From positions 1,437,001-1,501,000 of the forward strand of contig NZ_CP045369.1 of NCBI RefSeq assembly GCF_009363535.1: a stretch of DNA of 64,000 bases, read 5' to 3'. The notes beneath the pieces were generated by a model. The model saw only the letters and a program-made list of their open reading frames with translations, did not search any database and had not been told where the DNA came from. Position numbers and translations under genes: made by a program. Positions 36,465-45,588 of this stretch are shown here, piece after piece. How positions within the stretch are numbered: position 1 is the first letter of the stretch; the number at the start of each line of letters is the position of its first letter. The DNA comes from Microbulbifer sp. THAF38. GTDB taxonomy: Bacteria > Pseudomonadota > Gammaproteobacteria > Pseudomonadales > Cellvibrionaceae.

Positions 36465-37277
36465 TTAAAGTGGGGTGGCAAAAAAACTCTGTGGACCTTC
36501 AGTGTTGGTTGCCCGGATATTTTCGCGAATGCTGCGATTAATCTCGTCCGAGTCCGGGCCAAATACACCACACAGTTTTAATGCGTTCTTAATGCTGATA
36601 TTTCTTCCGAGTGATTCCAGCAATACTTTTGTGCATACGGGTTCACGTCGGTCACTGGCGGAGGCACCCAGTTTTAATCCTGACAAATAACTGACCCGGC
36701 TCTTGTAAGTGGGGTACAAAATTGTCTGGGCAATTTCATTGCGCGTCAGCGCTTCATAGCCGATCAGAAAAATACGCTCGGAGAGAAAAAGCAGCATGCC
36801 TTTGTAGCGGGATTTGTACCACTCCTCCCTGTCTGGGTAGCGCATGCGTTCGAAGCGCTGGAAATAATATCCTTCTCCGTCGGACTCAATATGCAGCAGG
36901 CTGCGAATAATGTGATCGGGAAAGGTCATTGAGTAGTGGTACTCAAAGTAAAAACCCAGGTATTTATCTGCGCGGCCTTGGGACTCCCGCATTAACAGAT
37001 CAATATCCGTGGAATAGGGGCGAGAGGGTTCAGCGGTAGTGTGGGTGCTGCGTACCCGAACAATCTGCTCAAACTGTTCCGCAGGCATCAGAATTTCATG
37101 GGGCTCAACACCAAAGAAGTGGCAGATCTTATTGAGGGTATACTGTGAGGGCTGGGTATTACCGTTAAGATATTTGTTAAATTGCGCCCGGTTCACACCC
37201 ATGCGCCGACACACTTCGGCGATCGAGCGGTAAAAGCTGCACAGCAAGCGCAAGTTTTGTGAAAAATTATTGCTCAT
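36465..37277 (-). CDS. XRE-type helix-turn-helix transcriptional regulator
   Basis: About 270 residues. An N-terminal HTH (AEVCRRMGVNRAQFNKYLNG, residues about 18-37, then PSQYTLNKICHFFGV) is fused to a roughly 200-residue C-terminal domain that I do not recognise; it includes GFYFEYHYSMTFPDHIIRSL and a possible ligand-binding fold. It lies between ansA and aspA on the same strand, so a role in asparagine/aspartate catabolism is a reasonable inference. ATG at 37277 chosen over TTG at 37280. Confidence 0.8.
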   Translation of the reverse strand: MSNNFSQNLRLLCSFYRSIAEVCRRMGVNRAQFNKYLNGNTQPSQYTLNKICHFFGVEPHEILMPAEQFEQIVRVRSTHTTAEPSRPYSTDIDLLMRESQGRADKYLGFYFEYHYSMTFPDHIIRSLLHIESDGEGYYFQRFERMRYPDREEWYKSRYKGMLLFLSERIFLIGYEALTRNEIAQTILYPTYKSRVSYLSGLKLGASASDRREPVCTKVLLESLGRNISIKNALKLCGVFGPDSDEINRSIRENIRATNTEGPQSFFATPL

Positions 37278-37332
37278 CAAGGAGTGTCTGCTTCTGGCCT
37301 AAATGCCCAGTATTTCCCATCTAAACGAATAC

Positions 37333-37350
37333 TTGGCCACATTTGGCCGC
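37333..37350. promoter_or_regulatory. Possible operator upstream of the XRE regulator
   Basis: TTGGCC recurs at 37333 and 37343, ten bases apart (about one helical turn), and the GGCC cores form the inverted repeat GGCC-N6-GGCC. It lies 56-73 bp upstream of the regulator start, suitable for autoregulation. No promoter was resolved, so this is a weak call. Confidence 0.3.
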
Positions 37351-37439
37351 CCGATAAAAAGTAGCTGGGATTGATATTTGCAGCGATAGACTGGCAGAAT
37401 CTTCTTTATGCACTGCTCAATGAATCCCGTTTGGTTTTG

Positions 37440-38447
37440 CTAGGGTGTACATTCCCCACACAGCGGGGTTTCCATCAGTGTTTTAACTTCACTGCTCGTG
37501 TAATTCATAGCCAGCAGATGATTCAATTTGACATAGCAGGCTTCACTGGTCATATCCAGGCCACCGATTACACCGGCGCGCAGTAGCGCAGAGCCCGCAG
37601 CGTACTTGCCGAGATCCACATGGTTTTCCAGACACTGGGATACCGCCACACAAATAATTCCCAGTTCTGCGGCTCTTGTGAGTTGGGCGGTAAAGGCCTG
37701 GTTGTCGGTGGGGGCGTTGCCGGTACCGTAGGTTTCAATCACTATGCCGCGCGGACGGGCTTCAATAATCTTGCTGAGGAATAGCGGCGTTATTCCGGGG
37801 AATAGTTTCACCAGTACAACATTGCCATCGGCGTTTTCGGGAATCTCAAATTGTGGTGTGTCGCCGTGCATCAATAAAGCATTGGGGTCGATATGCACCT
37901 GAATACCCACCTCGCCGAGGCTCGGGTAATTGGGACTGGCAAAGGCGTCCAATGAGCCGGAGCTGACTTTTACCGCGCGATTGCCGCGCAGTAGCTTGCC
38001 ATTAAAGTAGAGGCAGACCTCTCCAATACTGTCCGAACCGCTCAACAGCAGGGCGGCGATTAAATTGTTGTAGGCGTCGCTACGCATTTCCCGCAGGGGA
38101 ATTTGCGAGCCGGTTACCACTACCGGTTTGGCCAGTCCTTGCAGAGCGAAGGACAGCGCGGAGGCGGTATAAGCCATGGTATCGGTGCCGTGCAGCACAA
38201 CAAAGCCTGTGTAGTGGCTATAGTTGTCGCGTATCAGGGAGGCGATGCGGTACCAGTCCTGGGGTTGCATATTGGCGCTGTCGAGGAGTGGGTCGAGGGC
38301 CTGGAAGTCGTAGCTCGGCAGCTGGCCGATCACATCCTGTAGCAGGCGCTGCAGAGCACCTTCGAGATCGGCGTCTGGCACATAGCCGGATTCGCTGCGG
38401 CGCATTCCCAGGGTTCCGCCGGTATAAAGGATAAGGGTTTTTTTCAT
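37440..38447 (-). CDS. ansA: L-asparaginase, type I (cytoplasmic)
   Basis: Hydrolyses asparagine to aspartate and ammonia, supplying the aspA substrate. 335 residues. The first active-site motif LYTGGTLGM (about 7-15) contains the nucleophile Thr; the second, VLHGTDTMAYTASAL (about 84-98), carries Thr-Asp. There is no signal peptide, which with the length fits the type I cytoplasmic enzyme. ATG at 38447, with a GTG codon directly before it. Confidence 0.95.
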   Translation of the reverse strand: MKKTLILYTGGTLGMRRSESGYVPDADLEGALQRLLQDVIGQLPSYDFQALDPLLDSANMQPQDWYRIASLIRDNYSHYTGFVVLHGTDTMAYTASALSFALQGLAKPVVVTGSQIPLREMRSDAYNNLIAALLLSGSDSIGEVCLYFNGKLLRGNRAVKVSSGSLDAFASPNYPSLGEVGIQVHIDPNALLMHGDTPQFEIPENADGNVVLVKLFPGITPLFLSKIIEARPRGIVIETYGTGNAPTDNQAFTAQLTRAAELGIICVAVSQCLENHVDLGKYAAGSALLRAGVIGGLDMTSEACYVKLNHLLAMNYTSSEVKTLMETPLCGECTP

Positions 38448-38450
38448 CAC

Positions 38451-38789
38451 TCGACCGCTATCTGAGTCCGTTTTTCAGTGCGCCCATTTTTTGGAAAAGG
38501 CGCGGTGGATGCAATTTCGCAGGTTGCTGGTACCTGATGCTGGTAGATGCTCTTATAGCATCTACTGAGGATGGCTCCTATTTCAAGAGGATCTTTAGGG
38601 TGACAAAAGTTTCGCTCGCCCCATTGCCTAGGCTAGGGTCTGGCTGGCGCAATTTTATTGACTTTTTTGCTTTCGGCTCGGTAAGGTTGTCGATCTTTTG
38701 TTAATTTTATTTGTTTTTATTGCGTCTTCTCCTGGCGCAGCATTTTAGGTTGGGGTGCATTGCCGGGAGCCTAGGCGCGGAGGGAATTT
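38451..38789. other. Divergent intergenic region ansA-hom
   Basis: 339 nt shared by the divergent ansA and hom starts. It contains the perfect hairpin at 38543-38565 and, on the plus strand, TTGACT at 38658-38663 with a poor TAAGGT at 38682 (18 nt spacer) as the only promoter-like pair I could find for hom. No leader peptide rich in Thr or Ile codons was found, so classical thr attenuation is not supported. Confidence 0.5.
38543..38565. repeat. Perfect 9 bp inverted repeat upstream of hom
   Basis: GTAGATGCT and AGCATCTAC flank a 5 nt loop (CTTAT). It sits about 95 bp upstream of ansA on one side and 225 bp upstream of hom on the other, with no T run in either direction, so it looks more like a protein-binding site or leader structure than a terminator. 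Confidence 0.5.
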
Positions 38790-40154
38790 GTGAGCGCAAC
38801 AATTGAAGACGTCGCAGAGGCGGCGGATCAGGTGTCTGCGGTAGAGCCGCAGCGTGCAGTGCGCATCGGTGTTTGCGGTTTGGGCACTGTGGGCAGCGGA
38901 ACGATTAATGTCCTGGCGCGCAATGGAGATGAGGTGGCCGCGCGCTGTGGCCGCGCGGTGGTGATTGAGCAAGTCGGAGCCCGTCGCGACAATCCCGATT
39001 GCGATACCAGCCAGCTGAATGTCACCCGCGATATCTTTGAGGTCGCCCACAATCCCAATGTCGATATTCTGGTGGAATTAATTGGCGGCACTACGGTAGC
39101 GCGCGAGCTGGTTCTAGTAGCGATAGAAAACGGCAAGCATGTGGTCACCGCCAACAAGGCGCTAATCGCCGAGCACGGCAATGAGCTGTTTGAACTGGCC
39201 GCGCAAAAGGGGGTCACCGTTGCCTATGAAGCGGCCGTGGCCGGCGGCATCCCTATTATTAAATCCCTGCGCGAAGGCCTGGTGGGCAACCGCATCGAAT
39301 GGCTCGCCGGCATTATTAATGGCACCGGGAACTATATCCTCACAGAAATGCGCGAGAAGGGTCGCAGCTTTGATGAGGCCCTGGCTCAGGCACAGGCCCT
39401 CGGATATGCCGAAGCGGACCCGACCTTTGATGTGGAGGGTATCGATGCCGCGCACAAGCTGGTGATTATGGCCTCCCTGGCTTTCACTATCCCGCTCGCC
39501 TTTGACAAGGTGTATACCGAGGGGATCAGCCGCATTTGCCCGGAGGATATCCGCTATGCCGATGAACTCGGCTATCGCATTAAGCACCTGGGTATCGCCC
39601 GCCGCACAGAGCAGGGGGTGGAACTGCGGGTACACCCAACCTTAATTCCCCAACGTCGCCTGATTGCCAACGTAAATGGTGTGATGAATGCGGTGTTGGT
39701 CAACGGCGACGCAGTGGGGCCAACCCTGTATTACGGCGCCGGCGCCGGTGCCGAAGCCACGGCCTCGGCAGTGATTGCCGATATCGTCGATGTAGCGCGC
39801 ACTCTCGATGCCAAGCCGGATCAGCGGGTGCCCGCTGCCGGGGTGGCCTTGGCAGAACAGGGCGATACCCTGGTGTTGCCGGAGGAAGAGGTGGTCACCA
39901 GCTATTACCTGCGTATTTCCGCTCACGACAAGCCCGGTGTTATGTCCAAGGTGGCAACGATCTGCAGCGATCAGGGCATCAGTATTGAGGCTCTGATTCA
40001 GCACGAGCCGGTGGATGGGGAAGAGTTAGTTCCTGTGGTGATTCTCACCAGCCGTGCCAGAGAGGCCTGCCTGCGCGAGGCAGTCGCGCAGATTGAAGCC
40101 CTGGATACAGTCGAGGGGGAAGTGGTGCGTATTCGCGTGGAGAGCCTCGGCTGA
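38790..40154 (+). CDS. hom: Homoserine dehydrogenase
   Basis: Reduces aspartate semialdehyde to homoserine for threonine and methionine. 454 residues. Rossmann motif IGVCGLGTVGSGTINVL begins near 28; VTANKALIAEHG (about 117) and the family signature with AYAEADPTFDVEGIDAAHK (about 207-225) carry the catalytic Lys and Asp. A C-terminal ACT domain (YYLRISAHDKPGVMSKVATI, about 373-392) provides threonine feedback. GTG at 38790 is preceded by GGAGGG at 5 nt. The about 25-residue extension before the Rossmann motif is longer than usual. Confidence 0.97.
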   Translation: MSATIEDVAEAADQVSAVEPQRAVRIGVCGLGTVGSGTINVLARNGDEVAARCGRAVVIEQVGARRDNPDCDTSQLNVTRDIFEVAHNPNVDILVELIGGTTVARELVLVAIENGKHVVTANKALIAEHGNELFELAAQKGVTVAYEAAVAGGIPIIKSLREGLVGNRIEWLAGIINGTGNYILTEMREKGRSFDEALAQAQALGYAEADPTFDVEGIDAAHKLVIMASLAFTIPLAFDKVYTEGISRICPEDIRYADELGYRIKHLGIARRTEQGVELRVHPTLIPQRRLIANVNGVMNAVLVNGDAVGPTLYYGAGAGAEATASAVIADIVDVARTLDAKPDQRVPAAGVALAEQGDTLVLPEEEVVTSYYLRISAHDKPGVMSKVATICSDQGISIEALIQHEPVDGEELVPVVILTSRAREACLREAVAQIEALDTVEGEVVRIRVESLG

Positions 40155-40244
40155 TCCTTGCCCCCTCTGCTACATGGCGCCGTTCCATAGGAGTCGGTGC
40201 CAGTTTTCACTATTGCCCACGAGATCCAAGAGCGAAATAACATC

Positions 40245-41657
40245 GTGAAATTTGTCAGCACCCGCGGCCGAGCGCCGTCTCTCTCTTTTGCCGATACCGT
40301 TCTCACCGGTCTAGCCAGTGATGGCGGTCTCTATGTGCCCGAGTCACTGCCGCACTTTTCCAGAAAGGATATTGCGGCTATGGCAGGTATGGATTACCAG
40401 CAGTTGGCCTTTGAAATTATCCGGCCGTTTGTGGGAGAGGATCTCAGTAAGCGGGAGCTGCGCGATATTATCGGGCGCTCCTATGGTTTGGGGCAGGGTC
40501 AGTTTCGTCACAGGGCGGTGGCGCCCTTGGTGCAGACCGATACCAACGAGTGGATTCTGGAGCTTTTCCACGGCCCAACTCTGGCCTTTAAAGATTTTGC
40601 CCTGCAGTTTCTCGGCCAGTTGTTCGATCACCTGCTGGAAAAGCGCGGTGAGCGCGTGGTGGTGATGGGGGCGACTTCCGGGGATACCGGTTCGGCGGCG
40701 ATTGAAGGCTGCCGCCACTGCGACAATATCGATATTTTTATTCTGCACCCCCACAACCGGGTCTCAGAAGTGCAGCGCCGGCAGATGACCACGGTGCTGT
40801 CGGACAATGTGTTCAATATCGCCATGGAAGGTAATTTCGATGATTGCCAGAATATGGTGAAGGCCAGCTTCGCCAACCAGTCCTTTTTGCCCAACGGGCG
40901 CCGCTTGGTAGCGGTGAACTCCATTAACTGGGCGCGTATTATGGCGCAGATTGTCTACTACTTTTACGCGGCCTTACGCCTGGGCGCGCCGGAAAAAACC
41001 GTGAATTTCTCCGTGCCCACCGGCAACTTCGGCGATATTTTTGCCGGTTACCTGGCGAAGCAGATGGGTCTGCCTATCGACCAATTGGTGATCGCCACCA
41101 ATGCCAACGATATCCTGCACCGCTGCATCAGCGATAACGACCACACCCCCAAGCCGCTGGTACACAGTCTGTCGCCCAGTATGGATATCATGGTGTCCAG
41201 TAACTTTGAGAGGCTGTTGTTCGATCTCTACGGCCGCGATGGCGCCGCAGTGGCGGAGTTGTTGGAGGATCGCAGTGCACCTATGCACTTGAGCGAGGTG
41301 GCCCTGTTGCAGGCCCAAAAGACATTTTCCAGTTATAGGGTCGACGATGCGCGCACTATTGAGGTGATCCGCGAGCAGTACCAGGCGACCGGCTATCTGC
41401 TCGACCCCCATACCGCAATTGGTGTCGAGGCCGCGAGAAGGGTGCGCCGCTCCGCCGAGCAGCCCATGGTTTGCTTATCCACCGCACACCCGGCAAAATT
41501 CCCCGATGCCGTGGCGCAGGCGCTGCCACAAACCGAAATTCCCCTGCCGGCCCATATGCAGGACCTCTGGCAACGCGAAGAGCGACTCAAGGTACTGCCC
41601 AACGACATGTCCCAGGTGCACGACTATATGGCGACCATGCTGTCCGAAGGACGCTAG
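40245..41657 (+). CDS. thrC: Threonine synthase
   Basis: PLP enzyme converting O-phosphohomoserine to threonine. About 470 residues from GTG 40245, which gives MKFVSTRGRAPSLSFADTVL, the Pseudomonas-type N-terminus; an in-frame GTG at 40197 would add 16 unconserved residues. The PLP Lys lies in FHGPTLAFKDFALQFLGQL (about 107-125), and GATSGDTGSAAIEGCRH and PTGNFGDIFAGYLAK are family motifs. It follows hom by 90 nt and is presumably co-transcribed with it. Confidence 0.97.
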   Translation: MKFVSTRGRAPSLSFADTVLTGLASDGGLYVPESLPHFSRKDIAAMAGMDYQQLAFEIIRPFVGEDLSKRELRDIIGRSYGLGQGQFRHRAVAPLVQTDTNEWILELFHGPTLAFKDFALQFLGQLFDHLLEKRGERVVVMGATSGDTGSAAIEGCRHCDNIDIFILHPHNRVSEVQRRQMTTVLSDNVFNIAMEGNFDDCQNMVKASFANQSFLPNGRRLVAVNSINWARIMAQIVYYFYAALRLGAPEKTVNFSVPTGNFGDIFAGYLAKQMGLPIDQLVIATNANDILHRCISDNDHTPKPLVHSLSPSMDIMVSSNFERLLFDLYGRDGAAVAELLEDRSAPMHLSEVALLQAQKTFSSYRVDDARTIEVIREQYQATGYLLDPHTAIGVEAARRVRRSAEQPMVCLSTAHPAKFPDAVAQALPQTEIPLPAHMQDLWQREERLKVLPNDMSQVHDYMATMLSEGR

Positions 41658-41714
41658 CTGGCGCAGACTTCGCAGCGAGGGACTTGGCGGCCGGATAAAA
41701 AAAGCTGAGAGAGA

Positions 41715-43442
41715 ATGAGTACAAGAATTCAGCGGCGGCCAGTGGACCTCTCCACTGGCCGTTTTGCTTCTGAAACCCCAAAAATTTTGCAGAGAGTGTT
41801 GCTCGGTCGCGGGATCGTCAGCGAGGAAGCCCTGGACCACAGCCTCGCCAAGCTGCAGCAGCCTCAGTTAATGCGCGGGCTGGATACAGCGGTGACACTG
41901 CTGGTGGAAGCCGTGCGGGCGCAGCAGAAGATCTTGATCGTCGGTGACTTCGATGCCGATGGTGCCACCAGCAGCACGCTCGCGGTGCTGGCACTGGGGG
42001 CCATGGGCGCGCCGGGTGTGGACTTCCTGGTGCCGAACCGCTTCGATTTTGGTTACGGCCTCACCCCGGAAATCGTAGAGGTGGCCAAGGATTACGCCCC
42101 AGATATGCTGATCACCGTGGATAACGGCATCAGCAGTATCGATGGGGTGGCGGCGGCCAAGGCTGCAGGCATGACAGTGATCGTAACCGATCACCACCTG
42201 CCCGGCAGCGAGCTGCCGGATGCCGATGCCATTGTGAACCCGAACCAGCCGAACTGTGATTTTCCCAGTAAGAATCTCGCCGGTGTGGGAGTTATCTTTT
42301 ACCTGTTGAGTCGCCTGCGCAGTGCCCTGCAGGAATGCGGTTGGTTTGCTCAGAGCGGTATCGCCCCGCCGAATATGGCCGAATATCTCGATTTGGTGGC
42401 GCTCGGCACCGTGGCAGACCTGGTGCCGCTGGATCACAATAACCGCATCCTGGTGCACCAGGGTATCGCCCGTATCCGTTCCGGTCGCTGCCGACCCGGT
42501 ATTTCCGCTTTGCTAGAAGTGGCCGGGCGGGACCAGCGCAGGCTTTCCACCACTGATATCGGTTTTATCCTGGGGCCACGAATTAATGCGGCCGGGCGCC
42601 TAGATGATATTGGCACCGGCATCCGCTGCCTCCTGACCCGCGATCCCAGTGAAGCTCGCGAGCTGGCGGGGGAGTTGGATATGCTCAACCGGGACCGCAA
42701 GGCCATCGAGCAGGGTATGCAGCGGGAAGCTCTGGCGGCGCTGGAAGAACTACAGCTAGAGGGGGAGATTCCCTGGAGCCTGTGCCTCTACGATGCTAAC
42801 TGGCATCAAGGGGTAGTGGGTATCCTCGCCAGCCGCATCAAGGAGAAATTTCACCGCCCGGTAATTGCCTTTGCCGAAGGAGACAACGGCTTGGTCAAAG
42901 GCTCGGCGCGTTCCATACCCGGCTTGCATATCCGCGATGCCCTGAGCGATGTGGCGGCAGCCAATCCTGAGTTGATCAGTAAATTTGGCGGTCATGCTAT
43001 GGCCGCGGGGTTGAGTTTGCCTGCACCAAACCTCGATGCGTTCCGAGCGGAGTTTGAGCGAGTGGTGCGCAAGCGTCTGGATGAAAATCAATTACAGGCG
43101 GTGATCGACTCCGATGGTGAGCTGGATATTGCAGACTACAACCTGCAAACCGCAGCCATGTTGCGCGCCTGTGCACCCTGGGGGCAGGCGTTTCCCGAGC
43201 CGGTCTTCGATGGGGAGTTTCTGTTGCTGCAGCAGCGTATTGTCGGCGAGCGTCACTTGAAGATGGTGGTGTCTCCGCCGCAGGCGCCACAGCTGGCCCT
43301 CGATGCCATCGCTTTTAATATAGATACAGACCAGTGGCCGCAGCCTACCGAGCGAGTGCGCCTGGCTTACAAGTTAGACGTCAATGAATTTCGTGGGCGC
43401 GAGTCCCTGCAGTTAATGGTGAACCTGCTGGAGGCCATATAG
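41715..43442 (+). CDS. recJ: Single-stranded-DNA-specific exonuclease RecJ
   Basis: A 5'-3' ssDNA exonuclease of the DHH family used in recombination and mismatch repair. 575 residues. Motif I GDFDADGATSSTL (about 77-89), NRFDFGYGL, VDNGISS, motif III VTDHHLPGSELPDADAIVNP (about 157-176), and GPRINAAGRLDD then the DHHA1 motif SKFGGHAMAAGLSL (about 424-437) are intact. ATG at 41715 with GAGAGAG upstream. Confidence 0.98.
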   Translation: MSTRIQRRPVDLSTGRFASETPKILQRVLLGRGIVSEEALDHSLAKLQQPQLMRGLDTAVTLLVEAVRAQQKILIVGDFDADGATSSTLAVLALGAMGAPGVDFLVPNRFDFGYGLTPEIVEVAKDYAPDMLITVDNGISSIDGVAAAKAAGMTVIVTDHHLPGSELPDADAIVNPNQPNCDFPSKNLAGVGVIFYLLSRLRSALQECGWFAQSGIAPPNMAEYLDLVALGTVADLVPLDHNNRILVHQGIARIRSGRCRPGISALLEVAGRDQRRLSTTDIGFILGPRINAAGRLDDIGTGIRCLLTRDPSEARELAGELDMLNRDRKAIEQGMQREALAALEELQLEGEIPWSLCLYDANWHQGVVGILASRIKEKFHRPVIAFAEGDNGLVKGSARSIPGLHIRDALSDVAAANPELISKFGGHAMAAGLSLPAPNLDAFRAEFERVVRKRLDENQLQAVIDSDGELDIADYNLQTAAMLRACAPWGQAFPEPVFDGEFLLLQQRIVGERHLKMVVSPPQAPQLALDAIAFNIDTDQWPQPTERVRLAYKLDVNEFRGRESLQLMVNLLEAI

Positions 43443-43520
43443 GGCTTCCTTTGCAGAGAGTTGTGAATGGCTTGGAGCTTGTTCGCAGCAGTAATAAAAA
43501 GTGGTTGGAAGTAAAAAGTA

Positions 43521-44432
43521 GTGAAACGTAAACAAGTCCAGGCCGAAGTCCTGCTGTTATTAGCCGCTCTTTTCTGGGGCGTCGCCTTTGTGCCACAAAA
43601 GATCGCTATGGCGGATATTGAGCCGCTGGCCTTTAATGCTTGGCGATTTTTCCTCGGGGGCTTGATTCTGGTACCCATCGTTTACTGGCTGTCCTCCCGC
43701 AGGGATGCCCAGCCCGGCGAAGTGGATGGGCACTCTGTTATTCATCGTTGGAGAGCCTGTTTACCCGGCGGAGCGTTGCTCGGTTTTTGGTTATTTCTCG
43801 GTGCGGCGCTGCAACAGGTCAGCCTGCTCTACACCACTGCCGGCCGCGCCGGTTTTATCACCGGGTTTTACCTCTTGTTGGTGCCGGTCATCGGCTTGTC
43901 CCTCGGGCATAAAACCAACCGCTGGACTTGGGCCGGTATTGGCCTGGCTTTATTTGGCCTCTACTGGCTGGCGGACTTCAGCGAAGAGTCTCAGCTAGTT
44001 GGCGACCTGATGGTATTTGCCAGCGCCTTTGTCTTCGCCATTCAGGTGCTCTCTGCGGATCGCCTGGTGAAACGCTACGATGCACTGCGTCTGGCCTGTA
44101 TCCAGTTTCTGGTCTGCGGTCTGTTGTCGGCCCTGGCATCGCTCTTCACCGAACAGGCAACGATACAGTCCGCTGTGGATGCGGCCTGGCCGATCGCCTA
44201 CATGATGATTTTCTCCACCGCGCTGGCATTTACTTTCCAACTGCTGGCCCAGCGCCACGCGGCACCATCCCATGCCACGGTAATTATGAGCTTGGAGGCG
44301 GTATTCGCCCTGGCGGCGGGCTGGTTATTCCTTAATGAAATGCTTAACACTACGGAATTGATTGGCTGTGGCCTGATGCTGGCTGGGATGCTGGTAAGTC
44401 ATTATGGGAACCACAGTGGTACCCATCACTAG
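43521..44432 (+). CDS. DMT-superfamily transporter (EamA domains)
   Basis: A 303-residue inner-membrane protein with ten predicted hydrophobic helices arranged as two EamA repeats (1-145; 155-300). The first begins VLLLLAALFWGVAFVPQKIA, and the second ends with IIMSLEAVFALAAGWLFLNE, a typical last-repeat signature. It is probably a metabolite or amino-acid exporter; the substrate is unknown. Start is GTG at 43521. It is 9 nt upstream of a LysE/RhtB-type exporter, so two export systems are paired. Confidence 0.85.
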   Translation: MKRKQVQAEVLLLLAALFWGVAFVPQKIAMADIEPLAFNAWRFFLGGLILVPIVYWLSSRRDAQPGEVDGHSVIHRWRACLPGGALLGFWLFLGAALQQVSLLYTTAGRAGFITGFYLLLVPVIGLSLGHKTNRWTWAGIGLALFGLYWLADFSEESQLVGDLMVFASAFVFAIQVLSADRLVKRYDALRLACIQFLVCGLLSALASLFTEQATIQSAVDAAWPIAYMMIFSTALAFTFQLLAQRHAAPSHATVIMSLEAVFALAAGWLFLNEMLNTTELIGCGLMLAGMLVSHYGNHSGTHH

Positions 44433-44441
44433 GAAAATACA

Positions 44442-45062
44442 ATGGAATTGTCTGTACTCGCACTTTTTGTCCCCGCCAGTTTTTTTGCCTCGGTAACCCC
44501 GGGACTCTGCATGATGCTGGCCCTCAGCCTTGGTATTACAGTGGGGGTGCGCCACACCCTGTGGATGATGGTTGGCGAGCTGGTAGGAGTAGCGCTGGTG
44601 GCCTTGGCTACGGTGCTTGGTGCGGCGGTGGTGATGGTGCAATATCCCACTGTATTTCAGCTTTTTAAATACTGCGGTGGCGCATACCTCGCCTGGATGG
44701 GCATACAGATGTGGCGTTCCCGAGGGCAGCTGGCTTCTCTTGATGCGGCACAGGGGCGCGCCCGGCCCTCCGCAAAAGCGCTGATTGCCCAGGGATTTAT
44801 CACTGCCGTTGCCAACCCCAAGGGTTGGGCCTTCTTTATCGCCCTGTTGCCGCCATTTATCGACCAAAGCAAGCCTTTGGCACCGCAGCTCTCTGTGTTG
44901 ATCGCCACCATACTGTTGCTGGAAACCCTGTGCTTGCTGATTTACGCTGGGGGTGGTCAGGCCCTCAGTCGCCTGTTGGAACACGCTGAAAATGTGCGTT
45001 TAATTAACCGTATTTCCGGTACTTTGATGTTACTGGTGGGAGCCTGGCTGGCGCTGTCTTAA
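44442..45062 (+). CDS. LysE/RhtB family exporter
   Basis: 206 residues with six hydrophobic helices. The N-terminus has FVPASFFASVTPGLCMMLAL, the family N-terminal repeat with the P-G motif, and GVRHTLWMMVGELVGVALVA; the C-terminal half has NPKGWAFFIALLPPFI. Relatives export amino acids such as threonine, homoserine lactone or lysine. Its location after hom-thrC hints at threonine-family export, but that is inference; recJ and a DMT transporter lie between. Confidence 0.9.
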   Translation: MELSVLALFVPASFFASVTPGLCMMLALSLGITVGVRHTLWMMVGELVGVALVALATVLGAAVVMVQYPTVFQLFKYCGGAYLAWMGIQMWRSRGQLASLDAAQGRARPSAKALIAQGFITAVANPKGWAFFIALLPPFIDQSKPLAPQLSVLIATILLLETLCLLIYAGGGQALSRLLEHAENVRLINRISGTLMLLVGAWLALS

Positions 45063-45095
45063 GCTGGGTGGCCATTGCTTTATGGAGGAAGTTTG

Positions 45096-45545
45096 ATGGT
45101 GAAAATAAAATTGTCCGCTCTGCTGATGTTGACCTTACTGGCGATGGCGGCCTGCGGTGGAGCCAAGGAGGAAAAGGCTATGGAAAATCAGGTAGAGAAT
45201 ACTCCGGGCTCCAGTCAGCCGGAGGTGGCATTCAGTACGACAGCTCCGAAGTCGGGCGAGTTAGTGTGGGTCTATCGCAAGAGTGGCCGCAAGCAGTGCG
45301 AGGGTGGTGGCATGACTTTGCAGCAGAGCCGAGCCAAGTTGCGGGAAAACGGTTTGATGGTGCAGGAATCCCGCTGTGGCGTGCGCACTGATCGAATGTT
45401 TCCGGCCGTCTGTGGTGCGCCCACCGGGGATATTTTGTTGCACCTGATCAGTATGGATGCCTTGGATGCTGCCCTGGAGTTGGGTTACGACCCCGCAGAA
45501 AAAATGCAGTATCAATTTTCCCAGTGCCGGGATAACAGCGCCTAA
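45096..45545 (+). CDS. Small Cys-containing lipoprotein of unknown function
   Basis: About 149 residues. The signal peptide ends in a lipobox (LTLLAMAACGG), so Cys about 20 would be lipidated. Start is ATG 45096, with GGAGG 7 nt upstream. The mature part is short and has four further cysteines (KQCEGGGM, SRCGVR, PAVCGAPTG, FSQCRDNS), which could form two disulfides. I do not recognise the family. It lies between the exporter and a CueR-like regulator; a metal-binding role is possible but unsupported. Confidence 0.8.
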   Translation: MVKIKLSALLMLTLLAMAACGGAKEEKAMENQVENTPGSSQPEVAFSTTAPKSGELVWVYRKSGRKQCEGGGMTLQQSRAKLRENGLMVQESRCGVRTDRMFPAVCGAPTGDILLHLISMDALDAALELGYDPAEKMQYQFSQCRDNSA

Positions 45546-45588
45546 GAACAAGGTCTATCAGCTGTAGTTAATGGGTTGGGAGTTGGCA

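Noticed and set aside
40197-40244. thrC starting at the GTG at 40197.
   Set aside because: It adds 16 residues not present in relatives; the GTG at 40245 gives the known N-terminus (MKFVSTRG).
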